Assembly: GCA_016788165.1 (NCBI GenBank) | Contig: JAEUTH010000019.1 | Coordinates: 1-64,000, forward strand | Direction of reading: 5' to 3' | DNA from: Bacteroidia bacterium | GTDB lineage: Bacteria > Bacteroidota > Bacteroidia > AKYH767-A > OLB10 | Length of the DNA stretch: 64,000 bases | Part shown: positions 17,801-26,591 of the stretch, piece after piece | How positions within the stretch are numbered: position 1 is the first letter of the stretch | Layout: every line of letters begins with the position of its first letter | Made by a program: the position numbers and the translations under genes | Notes under the pieces: generated by a model | What the model saw: the letters and a program-made list of their open reading frames with translations, nothing else | Told to the model about the DNA's origin: nothing | Database searches by the model: none

Positions 17801-18846
17801 ATACATGCCTGATTTTGAAATATTACGTGTGCAAAATTTGCACTTGTAAATACACGTGTAATATTACTATCGGCAAATACGGTAACCCCAAAGGGATTGA
17901 GGGCACTATTTACTGTATCAATCATTAAAGTTGGTATGGCAGTTATACTATCTAATTTAAACTGAAGATAGCGTTGCAAAACACCAAAGTTGTTGGAAAA
18001 CAAATACCAGCTATTATCAATTCGTTCTACGTCAATGCCAATGGTTTCGCTAAAAGTATTAGTAATGATGGTGCTTGTTGGATTAGGATTACTTATACTA
18101 TTGCCAAAATCTAACCTGATTATAAGCCCGCCATCGTTTGCTATAAAGCCATAGTAATTGTTAGTTGCACAATCAAACTCTATATCAATACCCCAGGGAA
18201 TTGAAAAAGGCCCGGTAATATCAATCACCTGAATAATATTTTGGAAAACGCTGTCGAATTCAATTCTTGTAATATTGTTTGCGCCCGAATTGGCTACAAA
18301 TAAATAGCGGCCGTAAAGCTTGCATCCACGTGCAGCATTAAAATTAGAAATGGCAAAATCAATTACATCGGGATTATTGTCGTCTATGCTATCAAACTCA
18401 AACTTCAGCACTTTATAAGCATCGCTTGCCGGCAACATGGCCACATATTTTCCGGCATCGGTTTTTATCATATCGCTACCAATATGCAGGTTAATTGATG
18501 GTGCCGGAATTGGCGCAATTAATTGAGAACTGATAAAATTAAATTGTGCATCAAACTCAAACCTGTGCATATAACCTGAACCCAATTGCTGACCGAATGC
18601 AAAATACTTACCCTTGTCTTTAAACACACTATACTCATATACATTGGTACCAATGCCTTGCACAATATTGGCTGTATTTGTTGGTGTTTGAATACATGCA
18701 TCAAACGTGGCTTGCTGTAAACCTGTACTTAAAAACAAGGTTTGCCCCGGGCAAATAGTATCAGGTAAATTTAAACTGCATTGCGCTGTGGCTTTAGTTA
18801 CACTACAACATAAAAAAATAAATATGCCTGATATAATTTTAAACAT
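14851..18846 (-). CDS. Secreted protein with nine PKD-like repeats and T9SS sorting domain
   Basis: 1331 residues. A signal peptide ends near residue 21 (SVTKATAQ). Residues about 30-400 hold beta-rich segments resembling a beta-propeller (repeated FEFDxxF and IEFDSVFQN strands). Nine PKD-like domains of about 82 residues follow, each with a WxFGxG-type core and a GNYxVxLTV-like strand. The C-terminus carries a T9SS type A domain (WPNPVNDYGNL, GMYLIQI, RFMKVH). It is probably a cell-surface adhesion or binding protein; no catalytic motif is seen. No neighbour appears functionally linked. Confidence 0.85.
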   Translation of the reverse strand: MFKIISGIFIFLCCSVTKATAQCSLNLPDTICPGQTLFLSTGLQQATFDACIQTPTNTANIVQGIGTNVYEYSVFKDKGKYFAFGQQLGSGYMHRFEFDAQFNFISSQLIAPIPAPSINLHIGSDMIKTDAGKYVAMLPASDAYKVLKFEFDSIDDNNPDVIDFAISNFNAARGCKLYGRYLFVANSGANNITRIEFDSVFQNIIQVIDITGPFSIPWGIDIEFDCATNNYYGFIANDGGLIIRLDFGNSISNPNPTSTIITNTFSETIGIDVERIDNSWYLFSNNFGVLQRYLQFKLDSITAIPTLMIDTVNSALNPFGVTVFADSNITRVFTSANFAHVIFQNQACISSPAWQNFTDTLSVTFNANDTGLVKFDIKGFANGVQQVYTDSVLVTIMPPVAGFKNTGTCLAQAVEFTDTSTICYGTIVNWLWDFGDAITSNLQHPAHTYNVAGNYQVTLTVYATNGDSAICIKNVTVVPLPQADFTMSNDTVCQFETVFFNDASTSVNDSIVDWLWFYDTAGAVTTQAQYAFPTSGNFQVLLMVTNSNGCTDSITKTVVVQPGPLSNFNVLNTCLGNAVLFTNTTFTAGLNATYSWSFGDGNQSTDINPQHAFAWVDSSYFISLTTQTSNGCVHTYFDSIAITQPANISISLSADTICKNESVTIINSSTYSGNAYPVKTEWYFSDGSVFTNVDTLQHAFTQDGVQSVMLLITTPTACDTVITKSIYVLPNPTASFTTTQVCLGDSTLLASTAFAPSGDFITAHSWLLGNGMQATDSITKVLYDSAAAYQVWHTVSTANGCTDSTMGYANVYQLPVANFSIPVAVCNDSLTSFIDFSLMPTDTIVNWNWNFGNGITDSTKNGQVQFQNAGNYNVQLTVTSSKGCIGDTVKAVTVKPSPMPAFVTANNCFNDYMQFSFVNMAPNQGLINQWQWNFGEQGALSVLENPLHKYAAPGTFIVTVTVTDTNLCFASVQQNVVVNALPNVGFTVAQPCNQTSTIFTDTSIANGIAGLEWNIQGQTFTTNTVNFLFDNAGTYPIVLTIVSDSSCTNTLQQNVVIHNMPQASFTTQPLYAMPMQTVNFTNSSLFATHYEWSFGNGLSSTDLNPTTVYNDTGNYLNQLIAKNDYGCADTIQQVYNILYPRFEVALTDVYYSITNNLLNVSSRLINLGNLPVAEYDMVLRVDGLPELFEMSNKTLPVGGQPVVYDFKSQIALTDFFDATYFCAEISLPDGMVDDQINNKKCSALDAKWQILQIWPNPVNDYGNLYLQATYNSKAQLKIFNLQGAVILNQTIMVKKGFNNLPLSVNALSDGMYLIQINADDVLLQQRFMKVH
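15440..17650 (-). repeat. Array of nine PKD-like repeat units inside the secreted protein
   Basis: Nine units of about 245 nt (about 82 aa) read on the minus strand from near 17650 to near 15440. Each begins with an A/S/V-x-F strand followed by a cysteine and ends with a GC-T/D strand. Units differ clearly in sequence, so the array is old rather than recently amplified. Confidence 0.7.
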
Positions 18847-18916
18847 GCTATCTGATTAATGTGCTAAATGTATGTTTTGCCATTCAAATAAATAAGCCGT
18901 TATCGTAAAATTAAAG

Positions 18917-19900
18917 TTAGTTTGCAGGTAAGTTATCAATTAGCTGCCTTGCCATTAATGGTGCCAATAAAACTCCTTTAGTGCCTAAGCCATTAATTAT
19001 GCCCACATTTTTTTGTTGCCATCTTACAACTGGGCGCCTGTCTTTAATAGTAGGTCTGATGGCCGCCCAATGATTGGTAATTTCGAACGGCAAATGGGTT
19101 ATTTGTTTAAGCATTTGCGCTAAGTGCATGCGTGCTTCTATTGATGGTTGATTATTTAAATACTGCCATTGATAAGTAGCGCCCACTTTAAACAAATTAT
19201 CACTTATGGGCAACACAAAATTATTTCGATTTAAAATATAACTGCTGTGTAAGTGCTCGCAATACACTTCTATAATTTCGCCTTTTGATAACTGAAAAGG
19301 CAAAGTATTAATAAAAGGATTGTTGGTTGCATCGCATCCATCACAAAATACAATGTAACTGGCTGTTATGTCTTGATAAATAATTTGATCATTTTTAAAA
19401 TGTAGTTGTTTGAAATCAAAAACTTGTTGCCTAACCGATGTACTGCTAATTGCACTTTTGATCATATCAGTAGTTTGCAAATATCCGGTTGCCTTTAGTT
19501 GTATTCCACCCAAGGGCATTATAACACCCGATAACGGTTCATTAATTTCGGACTCAATCAGGTAATTGATATCTGCATCACTACTGCGCATATACCAGTC
19601 GTTACGATGTTTAACAGATGTAAATATTTCGACTATACTTAGTGGCTTAAATAATGTAACACCAAATTTTTGCGCCATTGATTGATAAGTGGCTAATGCA
19701 TAAGGATATGCCTCATCAAACATCCAGCTTTTTACCAAACGCCTGCCGGTTATGGGATGTATTATACCTGCTGCTGCTTGTGTAGCTGATAGTTGATTTG
19801 GATTAGTAAATGCTATGTAACTATATTGTTTTTGCCACAAGTGGTGTGCTAAATTTATTCCGGCTAAGCCTTGTCCTACAATTATAAAATCTACCTGCAT
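18917..19900 (-). CDS. FAD-dependent oxidoreductase (DAO/glycine-oxidase-like)
   Basis: About 327 residues from ATG 19900; a GTG one codon earlier is possible. The N-terminal dinucleotide motif is VGQGLAGINLAHHL, followed by ATQAAAGIIHPITGRRLVKSW. GLGTKGVLLAPL near the end is the C-terminal FAD-binding element. The pattern matches the D-amino-acid oxidase superfamily. The substrate is unknown; MnmC- or ThiO-like activity is possible but not demonstrated. It lies downstream of the small membrane protein gene on the same strand. Confidence 0.75.
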   Translation of the reverse strand: MQVDFIIVGQGLAGINLAHHLWQKQYSYIAFTNPNQLSATQAAAGIIHPITGRRLVKSWMFDEAYPYALATYQSMAQKFGVTLFKPLSIVEIFTSVKHRNDWYMRSSDADINYLIESEINEPLSGVIMPLGGIQLKATGYLQTTDMIKSAISSTSVRQQVFDFKQLHFKNDQIIYQDITASYIVFCDGCDATNNPFINTLPFQLSKGEIIEVYCEHLHSSYILNRNNFVLPISDNLFKVGATYQWQYLNNQPSIEARMHLAQMLKQITHLPFEITNHWAAIRPTIKDRRPVVRWQQKNVGIINGLGTKGVLLAPLMARQLIDNLPAN

Positions 19901-19957
19901 CACAGCTTAATATAATTTCCGCTATAAAATAAACAGTTAAGCACTATAGTATTGGGT

Positions 19958-20632
19958 TTATTTTCCACGACTGATGGTATTTGCTTGCGCCTTATCGTTT
20001 ATACATACATCTACATCGGCATAATGCGTTTGGTTGTTTAAAGTATAGTAACCACGTATGTGCAATGAGTCGGGGTTTGATTGGCGGTAAACCGCTACCG
20101 AATCAATAGTATGACCAAAAGAAATGTTACGTACCAATGTTTTATTAAAGTAGCCTAACTTTTTTACAACTTTATAATCGTTTGATTTGATTTCTTGTAA
20201 GAATGATGACTGCTTATCAACATACACATTATCGTACAATAACAAACGGTCATAATTTTTTACCTGCCAGTTTCCGTATATTAACAATGAAAACAATTTG
20301 GAAGGCGCGCTTACAAAAAGAATAAATGAAGCAGCAAAAAGCAGGAAGTAACTTTTTAAAATTACATGATAACCCGTGCGCCAAATTAATCCACTGCAAG
20401 CAATGCCACTGCAAAGAAACAATAGTGTTGCGGCAATACGAACCGATGATAATTGTGCGAAACTTTGCAACAACCCTACCAGTATAAAAAACAAGAGCGA
20501 TAAAAAATGCAGGCCAACAATACGTTTTACAAAAATGGTATTTGCATTTTTACCGGCAATCATTAATATCAATGCTACTACCAATGATAAAATGTAGCTG
20601 CAAACACAAATTATAAACAGGCCATTATTCAC
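19958..20632 (-). CDS. Small multi-pass membrane protein of unknown function
   Basis: 224 residues from GTG 20632. Four hydrophobic helices fill the first ~110 residues (ending FAASFILFVSAPSK), followed by a soluble beta-rich C-terminal domain of about 110 residues. No family is recognised. It starts 11 bases after uvrB ends on the same strand and is probably co-transcribed with it. Nothing suggests a DNA-repair role, so the link may be positional only. Confidence 0.6.
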   Translation of the reverse strand: MNNGLFIICVCSYILSLVVALILMIAGKNANTIFVKRIVGLHFLSLLFFILVGLLQSFAQLSSVRIAATLLFLCSGIACSGLIWRTGYHVILKSYFLLFAASFILFVSAPSKLFSLLIYGNWQVKNYDRLLLYDNVYVDKQSSFLQEIKSNDYKVVKKLGYFNKTLVRNISFGHTIDSVAVYRQSNPDSLHIRGYYTLNNQTHYADVDVCINDKAQANTISRGK

Positions 20633-20643
20633 TATAAAACCAA

Positions 20644-22650
20644 TTAAATATTTTCTGCCAACTTTTCAATTTCAATCATTTCATCGCGCAAGCGAGCAGC
20701 TTCAATAAAGTCTAATGCGCGTGCTGCCCGCTCCATATCGCGTTTTACTTTTGCTGCTTGCTTTTTCAATTGTTCTTTATCCATGTATTTAATTAATGGG
20801 TCGGCTGCAACGTTTATGGAGTTTGGCTCAACATAAGCTTTATCGGCATTTTGTGCTGCACTTTGTAAATAGTTTTTAGTTGATTTTTTGACGGGTGTTG
20901 GTGTAATGTTATGGGTGCTATTATATTCCATTTGTTTGGCTCTGCGTCTGTCGGTCTCGTCAATGGTACGTTGCATGCTATCGGTAATTTTATCTGCATA
21001 CATAATTACTTTTCCATTTATATTACGTGCTGCCCTACCTGCTGTTTGCGTCAAACTTCGGTTACTTCGTAAAAAACCTTCTTTATCGGCATCTAAAATT
21101 GCCACTAAAGATACTTCGGGCAAATCTAAACCTTCGCGCAGTAAGTTTATACCAATTAAAACATCAAACAAACCTTGCCGTAGTTCACTTAAAATTTCTA
21201 CACGTTCTAACGTATCAATATCACTGTGTATGTAACGGCATTTTATATTGAGTTTAATAAGGTATTTAGCTAACTCTTCGGCCATACGTTTGGTAAGTGT
21301 AGTAACTAATACGCGTTGTTTGTTTCGGATGGTTTGGTCAATTTCGCCAAGTAAATCGTCAATTTGATTGATGCTGGGTCTTACTTCAATTATTGGGTCT
21401 AATAAACCTGTGGGTCTTATTAATTGCTCAACAATAACACCGCCACTTGCTTCCAGTTCGTAATCGGCCGGGGTTGCACTAACATAAATTATCTGATGTA
21501 GCAAACTATCAAACTCGTCAAACTTTAATGGCCTGTTATCCATAGCACTTGGCAAACGAAAACCATAGTCAACTAAATTTACTTTACGCGAACGGTCGCC
21601 ACCGTACATGGCTCTGATTTGCGATACGGTTACATGACTTTCGTCAACAACTAAAACAAAATCTTGCGGAAAATAATCTAACAAACAAAAAGGTCGCATG
21701 CCTGCATTTCGCCCATCGAAATAGCGCGAGTAATTTTCGATGCCGCTGCAATAGCCCAATTCACGTATCATTTCCAGGTCGTATGTTACTCTGTCTTCCA
21801 ATCTTTTTGCTTCCAGCGTACGATGTTGTTCATTAAAAAAATTAACCTGCTTCATCATATCTTCCTGTATATTATAAATTGCCTGCTGCTGTGTTTTTGC
21901 ACTGGTAACAAAAATGTTTGCCGGAAATATGGCTATAAAATCATGGTTTGAAACTAAGCGACCGCTAACCGGATCAATAGTTTGCAATGCATCAATTTCA
22001 TCACCAAAAAATGAAATGCGATAAGCAAAATCGGCATAAGCTAAAAATACATCAACGGTATCGCCTTTAACTCTAAACGTGCCACGCTTAAAATCATCTG
22101 TAGTGCGTGCATACAAACTGGTAACTAATTTATGTAAAAACGTATTGCGCGAAATACTTTGCTGTAATTGTAAACGGATAATGTTCTCGGTAAAATCGGC
22201 AGGGTTACCCATACCATAAATACATGATACACTTGATACCACTATAACATCTTTACGGCCACTTAATAAAGTGCTGGTAGTACTTAAACGCAGTTTTTCA
22301 ATTTCGGCATTTATTGATAAATCTTTTTCGATGTATGTATTGCTACTGGGTATATATGCTTCGGGCTGATAGTAATCGTAGTAGGAAACAAAATACTCGA
22401 CTGCATTTTTTGGAAAAAAGTGTTTAAACTCACCATACAGTTGTGCAGCTAAGGTTTTATTGTGCGACAATATAAGTGTGGGTCGTTTTATCTGTTGAAT
22501 AACATTGGCAATGGTAAACGTTTTGCCCGAGCCGGTAACGCCTAATAGCACCTGCGATCTTTCGCCACTTTGTAAACCCGCTACCAATTGCCTGATTGCT
22601 TCCGGCTGATCGCCTGTTGGATTAAACTCAGCAGTTATTTCAAATTCCAT
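20644..22650 (-). CDS. uvrB: Excinuclease ABC subunit B
   Basis: 668 residues, normal length. Walker A LGVTGSGKTFT near residue 37, the beta-hairpin motif YYDYYQPEAYIP near 95, helicase motif VVDESHVT, and SATPADYELE. The C-terminal UVR motif AARALDFIEAARLRDEM contacts UvrC. UvrB is the damage-verifying helicase-like subunit of nucleotide excision repair. uvrA lies in the same window on the same strand (38237), about 16 kb away, not in an operon. Confidence 0.97.
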   Translation of the reverse strand: MEFEITAEFNPTGDQPEAIRQLVAGLQSGERSQVLLGVTGSGKTFTIANVIQQIKRPTLILSHNKTLAAQLYGEFKHFFPKNAVEYFVSYYDYYQPEAYIPSSNTYIEKDLSINAEIEKLRLSTTSTLLSGRKDVIVVSSVSCIYGMGNPADFTENIIRLQLQQSISRNTFLHKLVTSLYARTTDDFKRGTFRVKGDTVDVFLAYADFAYRISFFGDEIDALQTIDPVSGRLVSNHDFIAIFPANIFVTSAKTQQQAIYNIQEDMMKQVNFFNEQHRTLEAKRLEDRVTYDLEMIRELGYCSGIENYSRYFDGRNAGMRPFCLLDYFPQDFVLVVDESHVTVSQIRAMYGGDRSRKVNLVDYGFRLPSAMDNRPLKFDEFDSLLHQIIYVSATPADYELEASGGVIVEQLIRPTGLLDPIIEVRPSINQIDDLLGEIDQTIRNKQRVLVTTLTKRMAEELAKYLIKLNIKCRYIHSDIDTLERVEILSELRQGLFDVLIGINLLREGLDLPEVSLVAILDADKEGFLRSNRSLTQTAGRAARNINGKVIMYADKITDSMQRTIDETDRRRAKQMEYNSTHNITPTPVKKSTKNYLQSAAQNADKAYVEPNSINVAADPLIKYMDKEQLKKQAAKVKRDMERAARALDFIEAARLRDEMIEIEKLAENI

Positions 22651-22702
22651 ATTAGTTTGATGTAAGGCAAAGTAAGTGTTTACTTTTTGGGCGAAGCAAA
22701 AT

Positions 22703-24349
22703 CTACTTTATCATTTCAAATTTGTTGTTTTTTAGTTGATAGATATGTCCATCAATAATTAGCTCCTGCCCTTCGGTAATCTGACTAAGATTAATAATAT
22801 CGCTGTCAATAGTATGCAAGGTGCCTTTATTTGACCTTGCAATATCCATGTAATTGGTATTAATGCCACCATAAGTACCACAAAGTACAATATGTATGGG
22901 CCTGCATAATTTATTAGTTAGTTCAATATCGCGTGGTGTAGCAAAATTATCGGCTATCATCACAATTTCTGAATCTGAAAATTTTTGACAAGCTGTTAAT
23001 ACAGCTTCAATATTATTTTCAGGGATGTCGCCTCCATCGCCATTCGTCATTGCTTCGTAAATGGTTTGTGTAACCTGACTAAAATCAACGTTGCTTACCG
23101 GGTACACACCCCCTGTTAGCCCAATCCGTTTCTTACTATCGGCTATATTATTTCCATCATTAAAAAAATAAAAGTAAGCAACCCGCTTGCGCATGGCCGG
23201 TTGTTTAAACCAAAGCAACATTTGCGAAGTATATGGTGCCATACTGCCTGTTACATCGCAAACAAAAACCAATGGTTGCCAGGCATTTCGAATTAAAACT
23301 TTAAGCACGCTGCTATCTTGCTCGCTAAGCATTTTAAAATATTCGTCAGTAGCTTCCACTGAATCAATATAGGTTTCTTCGAATTTGCCTTTGGGGTTAT
23401 AGTTTTTTATTAAGCTATCGCCTTTTACAGAATCTACAAAAATGATTTTACTGTTATAGTCAAATATAATTGGTAATTGCATTTGCATATTGGTAGCTCG
23501 GCCATTTTTTTTTGCCGGTAACCATTTAGGCATTTGCTCCATAACTGTTATTGCTTGGCTATTACAAGCAACGTCAATACCATTTATTATTTTAATTGTA
23601 TTTATCTGGCCTTGTGTGTTTACATTAAAACTTAAAACAACAGTACCTTGTTTTTTATTTCGGTATGAGTCGGGCGGGTATTTTGCTTGTTCTTTAAGAA
23701 ATGTATTTAATGCTTCAGTGCCTCCTGAATACTGTGGCATAGTAACTTTATCATAGTATCTTTTCTTGTAAACCGGTATTTTAATTTTACGCCTTACATC
23801 CTTTCCCTTTTTATCACTTATAACTGTATCGCCCATAATTTTTTTTATGTACAACAACTCTTCGCTACGGGTTGTTTTTGTATCAGCTACTCTATATGTA
23901 AAAATAAAGCCATGAAACATTTGCTGGCCTTGCGCTACATTTTGAGCGCCCGTAATAGCAATTTGGCCCCATGTAATTAAATTATCTTTAAACAAATGCG
24001 GGGCATATTTTTGCAAGGCTTGCAAACGCTCCCTGTTTAGCTCTTTTTGATTAAATGCAGGGCTTAACTTATAAGTTGTATAAACCAAATCAATACGATA
24101 AATTACTTGATTTATAACTGTATCTAAAGTTGGATTTGATTTAATAAAGCCTTTTGCGAATGGCGATTCGATATAAAACTGATTACTTTTTAGTTGGCTT
24201 AAACCTATACTATCTACCTTAAGTATTTCGGCATTCAATTGTTTGTCAAATGCATCTTCTTGTGCGTTTGCATTATTCCAAAAATTATAAAGCAAAATTG
24301 TAAAGCTAATTCTAATTAACGAACTGCGTATATGGCACTTGTTTTTCAA
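22703..24349 (-). CDS. Exported protein with TonB C-terminal-like domain and VWA domain
   Basis: 548 residues from TTG 24349, the first codon after an in-frame stop; no ATG start is available near the signal peptide (ends about residue 29, NNANAQ). Residues about 205-295 match the TonB C-terminal fold (MPQYSGGTEALNTFLK, QGTVVLSFNVNTQG, MPKWLPAKKNG). Residues about 365-500 match a von Willebrand A domain with a MIDAS-type DVTGSM. The TonB_C plus VWA order in one exported protein is unusual. It may sense or transmit force or ligand binding in the envelope (inference). It ends 53 bases before uvrB on the same strand. Confidence 0.7.
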   Translation of the reverse strand: MKNKCHIRSSLIRISFTILLYNFWNNANAQEDAFDKQLNAEILKVDSIGLSQLKSNQFYIESPFAKGFIKSNPTLDTVINQVIYRIDLVYTTYKLSPAFNQKELNRERLQALQKYAPHLFKDNLITWGQIAITGAQNVAQGQQMFHGFIFTYRVADTKTTRSEELLYIKKIMGDTVISDKKGKDVRRKIKIPVYKKRYYDKVTMPQYSGGTEALNTFLKEQAKYPPDSYRNKKQGTVVLSFNVNTQGQINTIKIINGIDVACNSQAITVMEQMPKWLPAKKNGRATNMQMQLPIIFDYNSKIIFVDSVKGDSLIKNYNPKGKFEETYIDSVEATDEYFKMLSEQDSSVLKVLIRNAWQPLVFVCDVTGSMAPYTSQMLLWFKQPAMRKRVAYFYFFNDGNNIADSKKRIGLTGGVYPVSNVDFSQVTQTIYEAMTNGDGGDIPENNIEAVLTACQKFSDSEIVMIADNFATPRDIELTNKLCRPIHIVLCGTYGGINTNYMDIARSNKGTLHTIDSDIINLSQITEGQELIIDGHIYQLKNNKFEMIK

Positions 24350-24372
24350 TTAAGCTTTGGTTTTTAATCAAT

Positions 24373-24397
24373 AAAAAAGGTGGCAGTTTATGCCACC
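24373..24397 (-). terminator. Rho-independent terminator after rny
   Basis: On the minus strand GGTGGCA, loop TAAAC, TGCCACC is followed by six T residues (plus-strand A at 24373-24378). It lies 25 bases past the rny stop at 24422. Confidence 0.85.
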
Positions 24398-24421
24398 CGT
24401 AAATTTAAATTTTACAATAAA

Positions 24422-25990
24422 TTATTTTGCAATGTTTACCGAACGGGTTTCGCGGATTACGGTAACGCGTACTTGTCCGGGATAAGTCATTTCAGTTTGA
24501 ATTTTTTGAGCAATATCAAACGATAATGTTTCGGCTTGTTTATCGCTCACTTTTTCGCTTTGTACAATAACGCGTAATTCGCGACCGGCTTGTATTGCAA
24601 ACGACTTTTCAACACCATGATAAGAGGTAGCTAAAGTTTCTAAATCTTTTAAGCGTTTCATATACTGTTCGGCCATTTCGCGTCTGGCACCGGGTCTGGC
24701 ACCACTAATGGCATCGCATACCTGAACAATTGGCGAAATTAAACTGGTCATTTCAATTTCATCATGGTGGGCACCAATTGCATTAACCACTTCGGGATGC
24801 TCTTTAAACTTTTCGGCCAGTTTCATACCTAAAATTGCATGTGGCAACTCCGGTTCGTCATCAGGTACTTTGCCTATATCGTGAAGCAATCCGGCACGTT
24901 TTGCCAACTTAACATTCATCCCTAACTCAGTTGCCATAATAGCACAAAGGTTAGCAACTTCACGTGAGTGTTGCAATAAATTCTGTCCATAGGATGAGCG
25001 GTATTTCATGCGCCCAACCATACGAATTAACTCAGGTGCTAAACCATGTATGCCTAAATCAATGGTGGTACGTTTACCCACTTCAATTATTTCTTCGTCT
25101 AATTGACGTTTCACTTTGGCCACAACCTCTTCAATTCGCGCGGGGTGTATGCGCCCATCGCTAACAAGTTGGTGCAGTGCCAAGCGTGCTATTTCTCTTC
25201 GCACCGGATCGAAACCTGAAAGTATGATGGCTTCCGGTGTATCGTCAACTATAAATTCAATTCCTGTTGCAGCTTCTAATGCACGTATGTTTCTACCTTC
25301 ACGGCCAATTATACGGCCTTTAACTTCATCGCTATCTATATTAAAAACCGTAACAGCGTTTTCAATAGCATGCTCAGTTGCTACACGTTGTATGGTTTGA
25401 ATAACAATGCGCTTCGCCTCTTTGTTTGCTGTAAGTTTTGCCTCGTCCATTGTGTCTTTTATATGACTCATGGCAGCCGTTTTTGCTTCGGCTTTTAAAG
25501 CTTCAACCAATTGCGCTTTTGCATCGGTTTGACTTAAACCTGCAATCTTTTCTAATTGTTGTACTTGTTTTTCGTGTGCTTTATTGAGTTCTTCTTTGCG
25601 TTTTTCAACTTGTTCGAGTTGTGTTTTAAGACTTTGCTGAATGGCATCGGCCTCAGTTTGTTTACGTGAAAGTTGTTCCGACTTTTGGCTTGCCTCTTTC
25701 TCCTTTTGTTTAATTCGATTTTCGGCTACGGCAATTTGTTTTTCCTTTTCTGTAATTGATTTTTCATGCTCCGATTTAAGTTGATAAAACTTCTCCTTTG
25801 CTTCCATCATTTTTTGGTTTTTAACCACTTCGGCTTTTGCTTCGGCTTCGGTAAGTATGGCTTGAGCTTGTTTTTGGGCTGCTTCTTCCTTTCCCTTATT
25901 GGTTTTATTTACCATAAAATAGGTAATAGCCACACCAACTAAAAGGCCGGCTACTGTTGCTACTATAGTTATTATTAGGTTTTCATCCAT
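24422..25990 (-). CDS. rny: Ribonuclease Y
   Basis: 522 residues. A single N-terminal transmembrane helix (about 6-26), then a long charged coiled coil (about 30-200), a KH domain ([17 protein letters not shown], about 225-240), and an HD domain ([10 protein letters not shown] and LLHDIGK). It is a membrane-anchored endoribonuclease that starts mRNA decay. It follows the 6S-like RNA and zapA on the same strand, with its own terminator at 24373. Confidence 0.97.
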   Translation of the reverse strand: MDENLIITIVATVAGLLVGVAITYFMVNKTNKGKEEAAQKQAQAILTEAEAKAEVVKNQKMMEAKEKFYQLKSEHEKSITEKEKQIAVAENRIKQKEKEASQKSEQLSRKQTEADAIQQSLKTQLEQVEKRKEELNKAHEKQVQQLEKIAGLSQTDAKAQLVEALKAEAKTAAMSHIKDTMDEAKLTANKEAKRIVIQTIQRVATEHAIENAVTVFNIDSDEVKGRIIGREGRNIRALEAATGIEFIVDDTPEAIILSGFDPVRREIARLALHQLVSDGRIHPARIEEVVAKVKRQLDEEIIEVGKRTTIDLGIHGLAPELIRMVGRMKYRSSYGQNLLQHSREVANLCAIMATELGMNVKLAKRAGLLHDIGKVPDDEPELPHAILGMKLAEKFKEHPEVVNAIGAHHDEIEMTSLISPIVQVCDAISGARPGARREMAEQYMKRLKDLETLATSYHGVEKSFAIQAGRELRVIVQSEKVSDKQAETLSFDIAQKIQTEMTYPGQVRVTVIRETRSVNIAK

Positions 25991-26054
25991 ATCGCAAGTT
26001 TATTTACTAATTGATTTTATTATTGTTATTTTAAAGTATATCATATATGGGCAT

Positions 26055-26253
26055 AAAAAAGCCCGACAAAATTCTGCACCATTATTAAACCCCGAACTAT
26101 TAGGGCTGAAGCTGCCCAAACGTTTACGCTACTTATGTTACTTTTTAAGCGAACTTACAAGTGATTAAAGTCTGCATTAGTGTTTGAAAGCTTATTGCTT
26201 CAATGGTATTTTAATGTTGAGTTTAAAATAGAAATCAGAATTTCATCAGGCCT
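26055..26253 (-). ncRNA. ssrS: 6S RNA (SsrS-like), between zapA and rny
   Basis: The minus-strand transcript would be about 199 nt. Its ends pair over 18 bases: the 5' arm is the complement of 26236-26253 and the 3' arm the complement of 26059-26076, with G-U pairs and no mismatch. A second 8-bp helix joins the complements of 26219-26226 and 26085-26092. An apical hairpin has a TAAG-UUCG-CUUA stem-loop (26146-26157), and small hairpins flank the middle (26103-26117 and 26184-26203). The 3' arm runs into six U residues (26055-26060), an intrinsic terminator. Length, rod shape, side hairpins and the zapA neighbour match 6S RNA, which binds RNA polymerase. Rfam 6S-Flavo was not tested. Confidence 0.72.
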
Positions 26254-26260
26254 ATATTTG

Positions 26261-26294
26261 CAAAACGTTTGCAATAAACCTTTTGTTTATCAAA
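26261..26294 (-). promoter_or_regulatory. Degenerate promoter for the 6S-like RNA
   Basis: Reading the minus strand, TTTG lies at 26294-26291, overlapping the zapA stop codon, and TTTTG at 26265-26261, about 8 bases before the predicted RNA 5' end at 26253. The spacing is a few bases longer than the usual Bacteroidota TTTG-TAnnTTTG arrangement and the TA of the -7 box is missing, so support is partial. Confidence 0.35.
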
Positions 26295-26589
26295 GAACGT
26301 TGGTAGTTAAATGATTATTCATCATGGCTAACATACTATCTAAACTATTGTGCATCTGCGAATTATTTTGCGCGTATGCTTCTTTTTGTTTTTCAAGTTC
26401 TGTAGCCATTTGAATCAGACACATACTATATAAATCCTGCTTATCGGTAATTTTATAATCAACCTCAAAGCGTTCTATTAACTGATTTATTGATTGTGCT
26501 GCAGCTCTAACAGTTTCAACTTCGGTAATCGAAGTTTTTAAAGGATAGGTCCTATTTCCAATCGAAACTGTAATTGAGGTGGTATCCAT
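26290..26589 (-). CDS. zapA: Cell division protein ZapA
   Basis: 99 residues from ATG 26589, in agreement with family length; an upstream in-frame ATG at 26628 overlaps the preceding gene. The N-terminus SITVSIGNRTYPLK followed by a VRAAAQSINQLIERF helix is the ZapA dimer fold, and the C-terminal half is a coiled coil. ZapA crosslinks FtsZ filaments at midcell. It lies 2 bases downstream of the small coiled-coil gene, so the two are co-transcribed. Confidence 0.9.
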   Translation of the reverse strand: MDTTSITVSIGNRTYPLKTSITEVETVRAAAQSINQLIERFEVDYKITDKQDLYSMCLIQMATELEKQKEAYAQNNSQMHNSLDSMLAMMNNHLTTNVL

Positions 26590-26591
26590 TG

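Noticed and set aside
20888-21235. 115-aa open frame antisense to uvrB
   Set aside because: Shadow of conserved helicase motifs on the coding strand.
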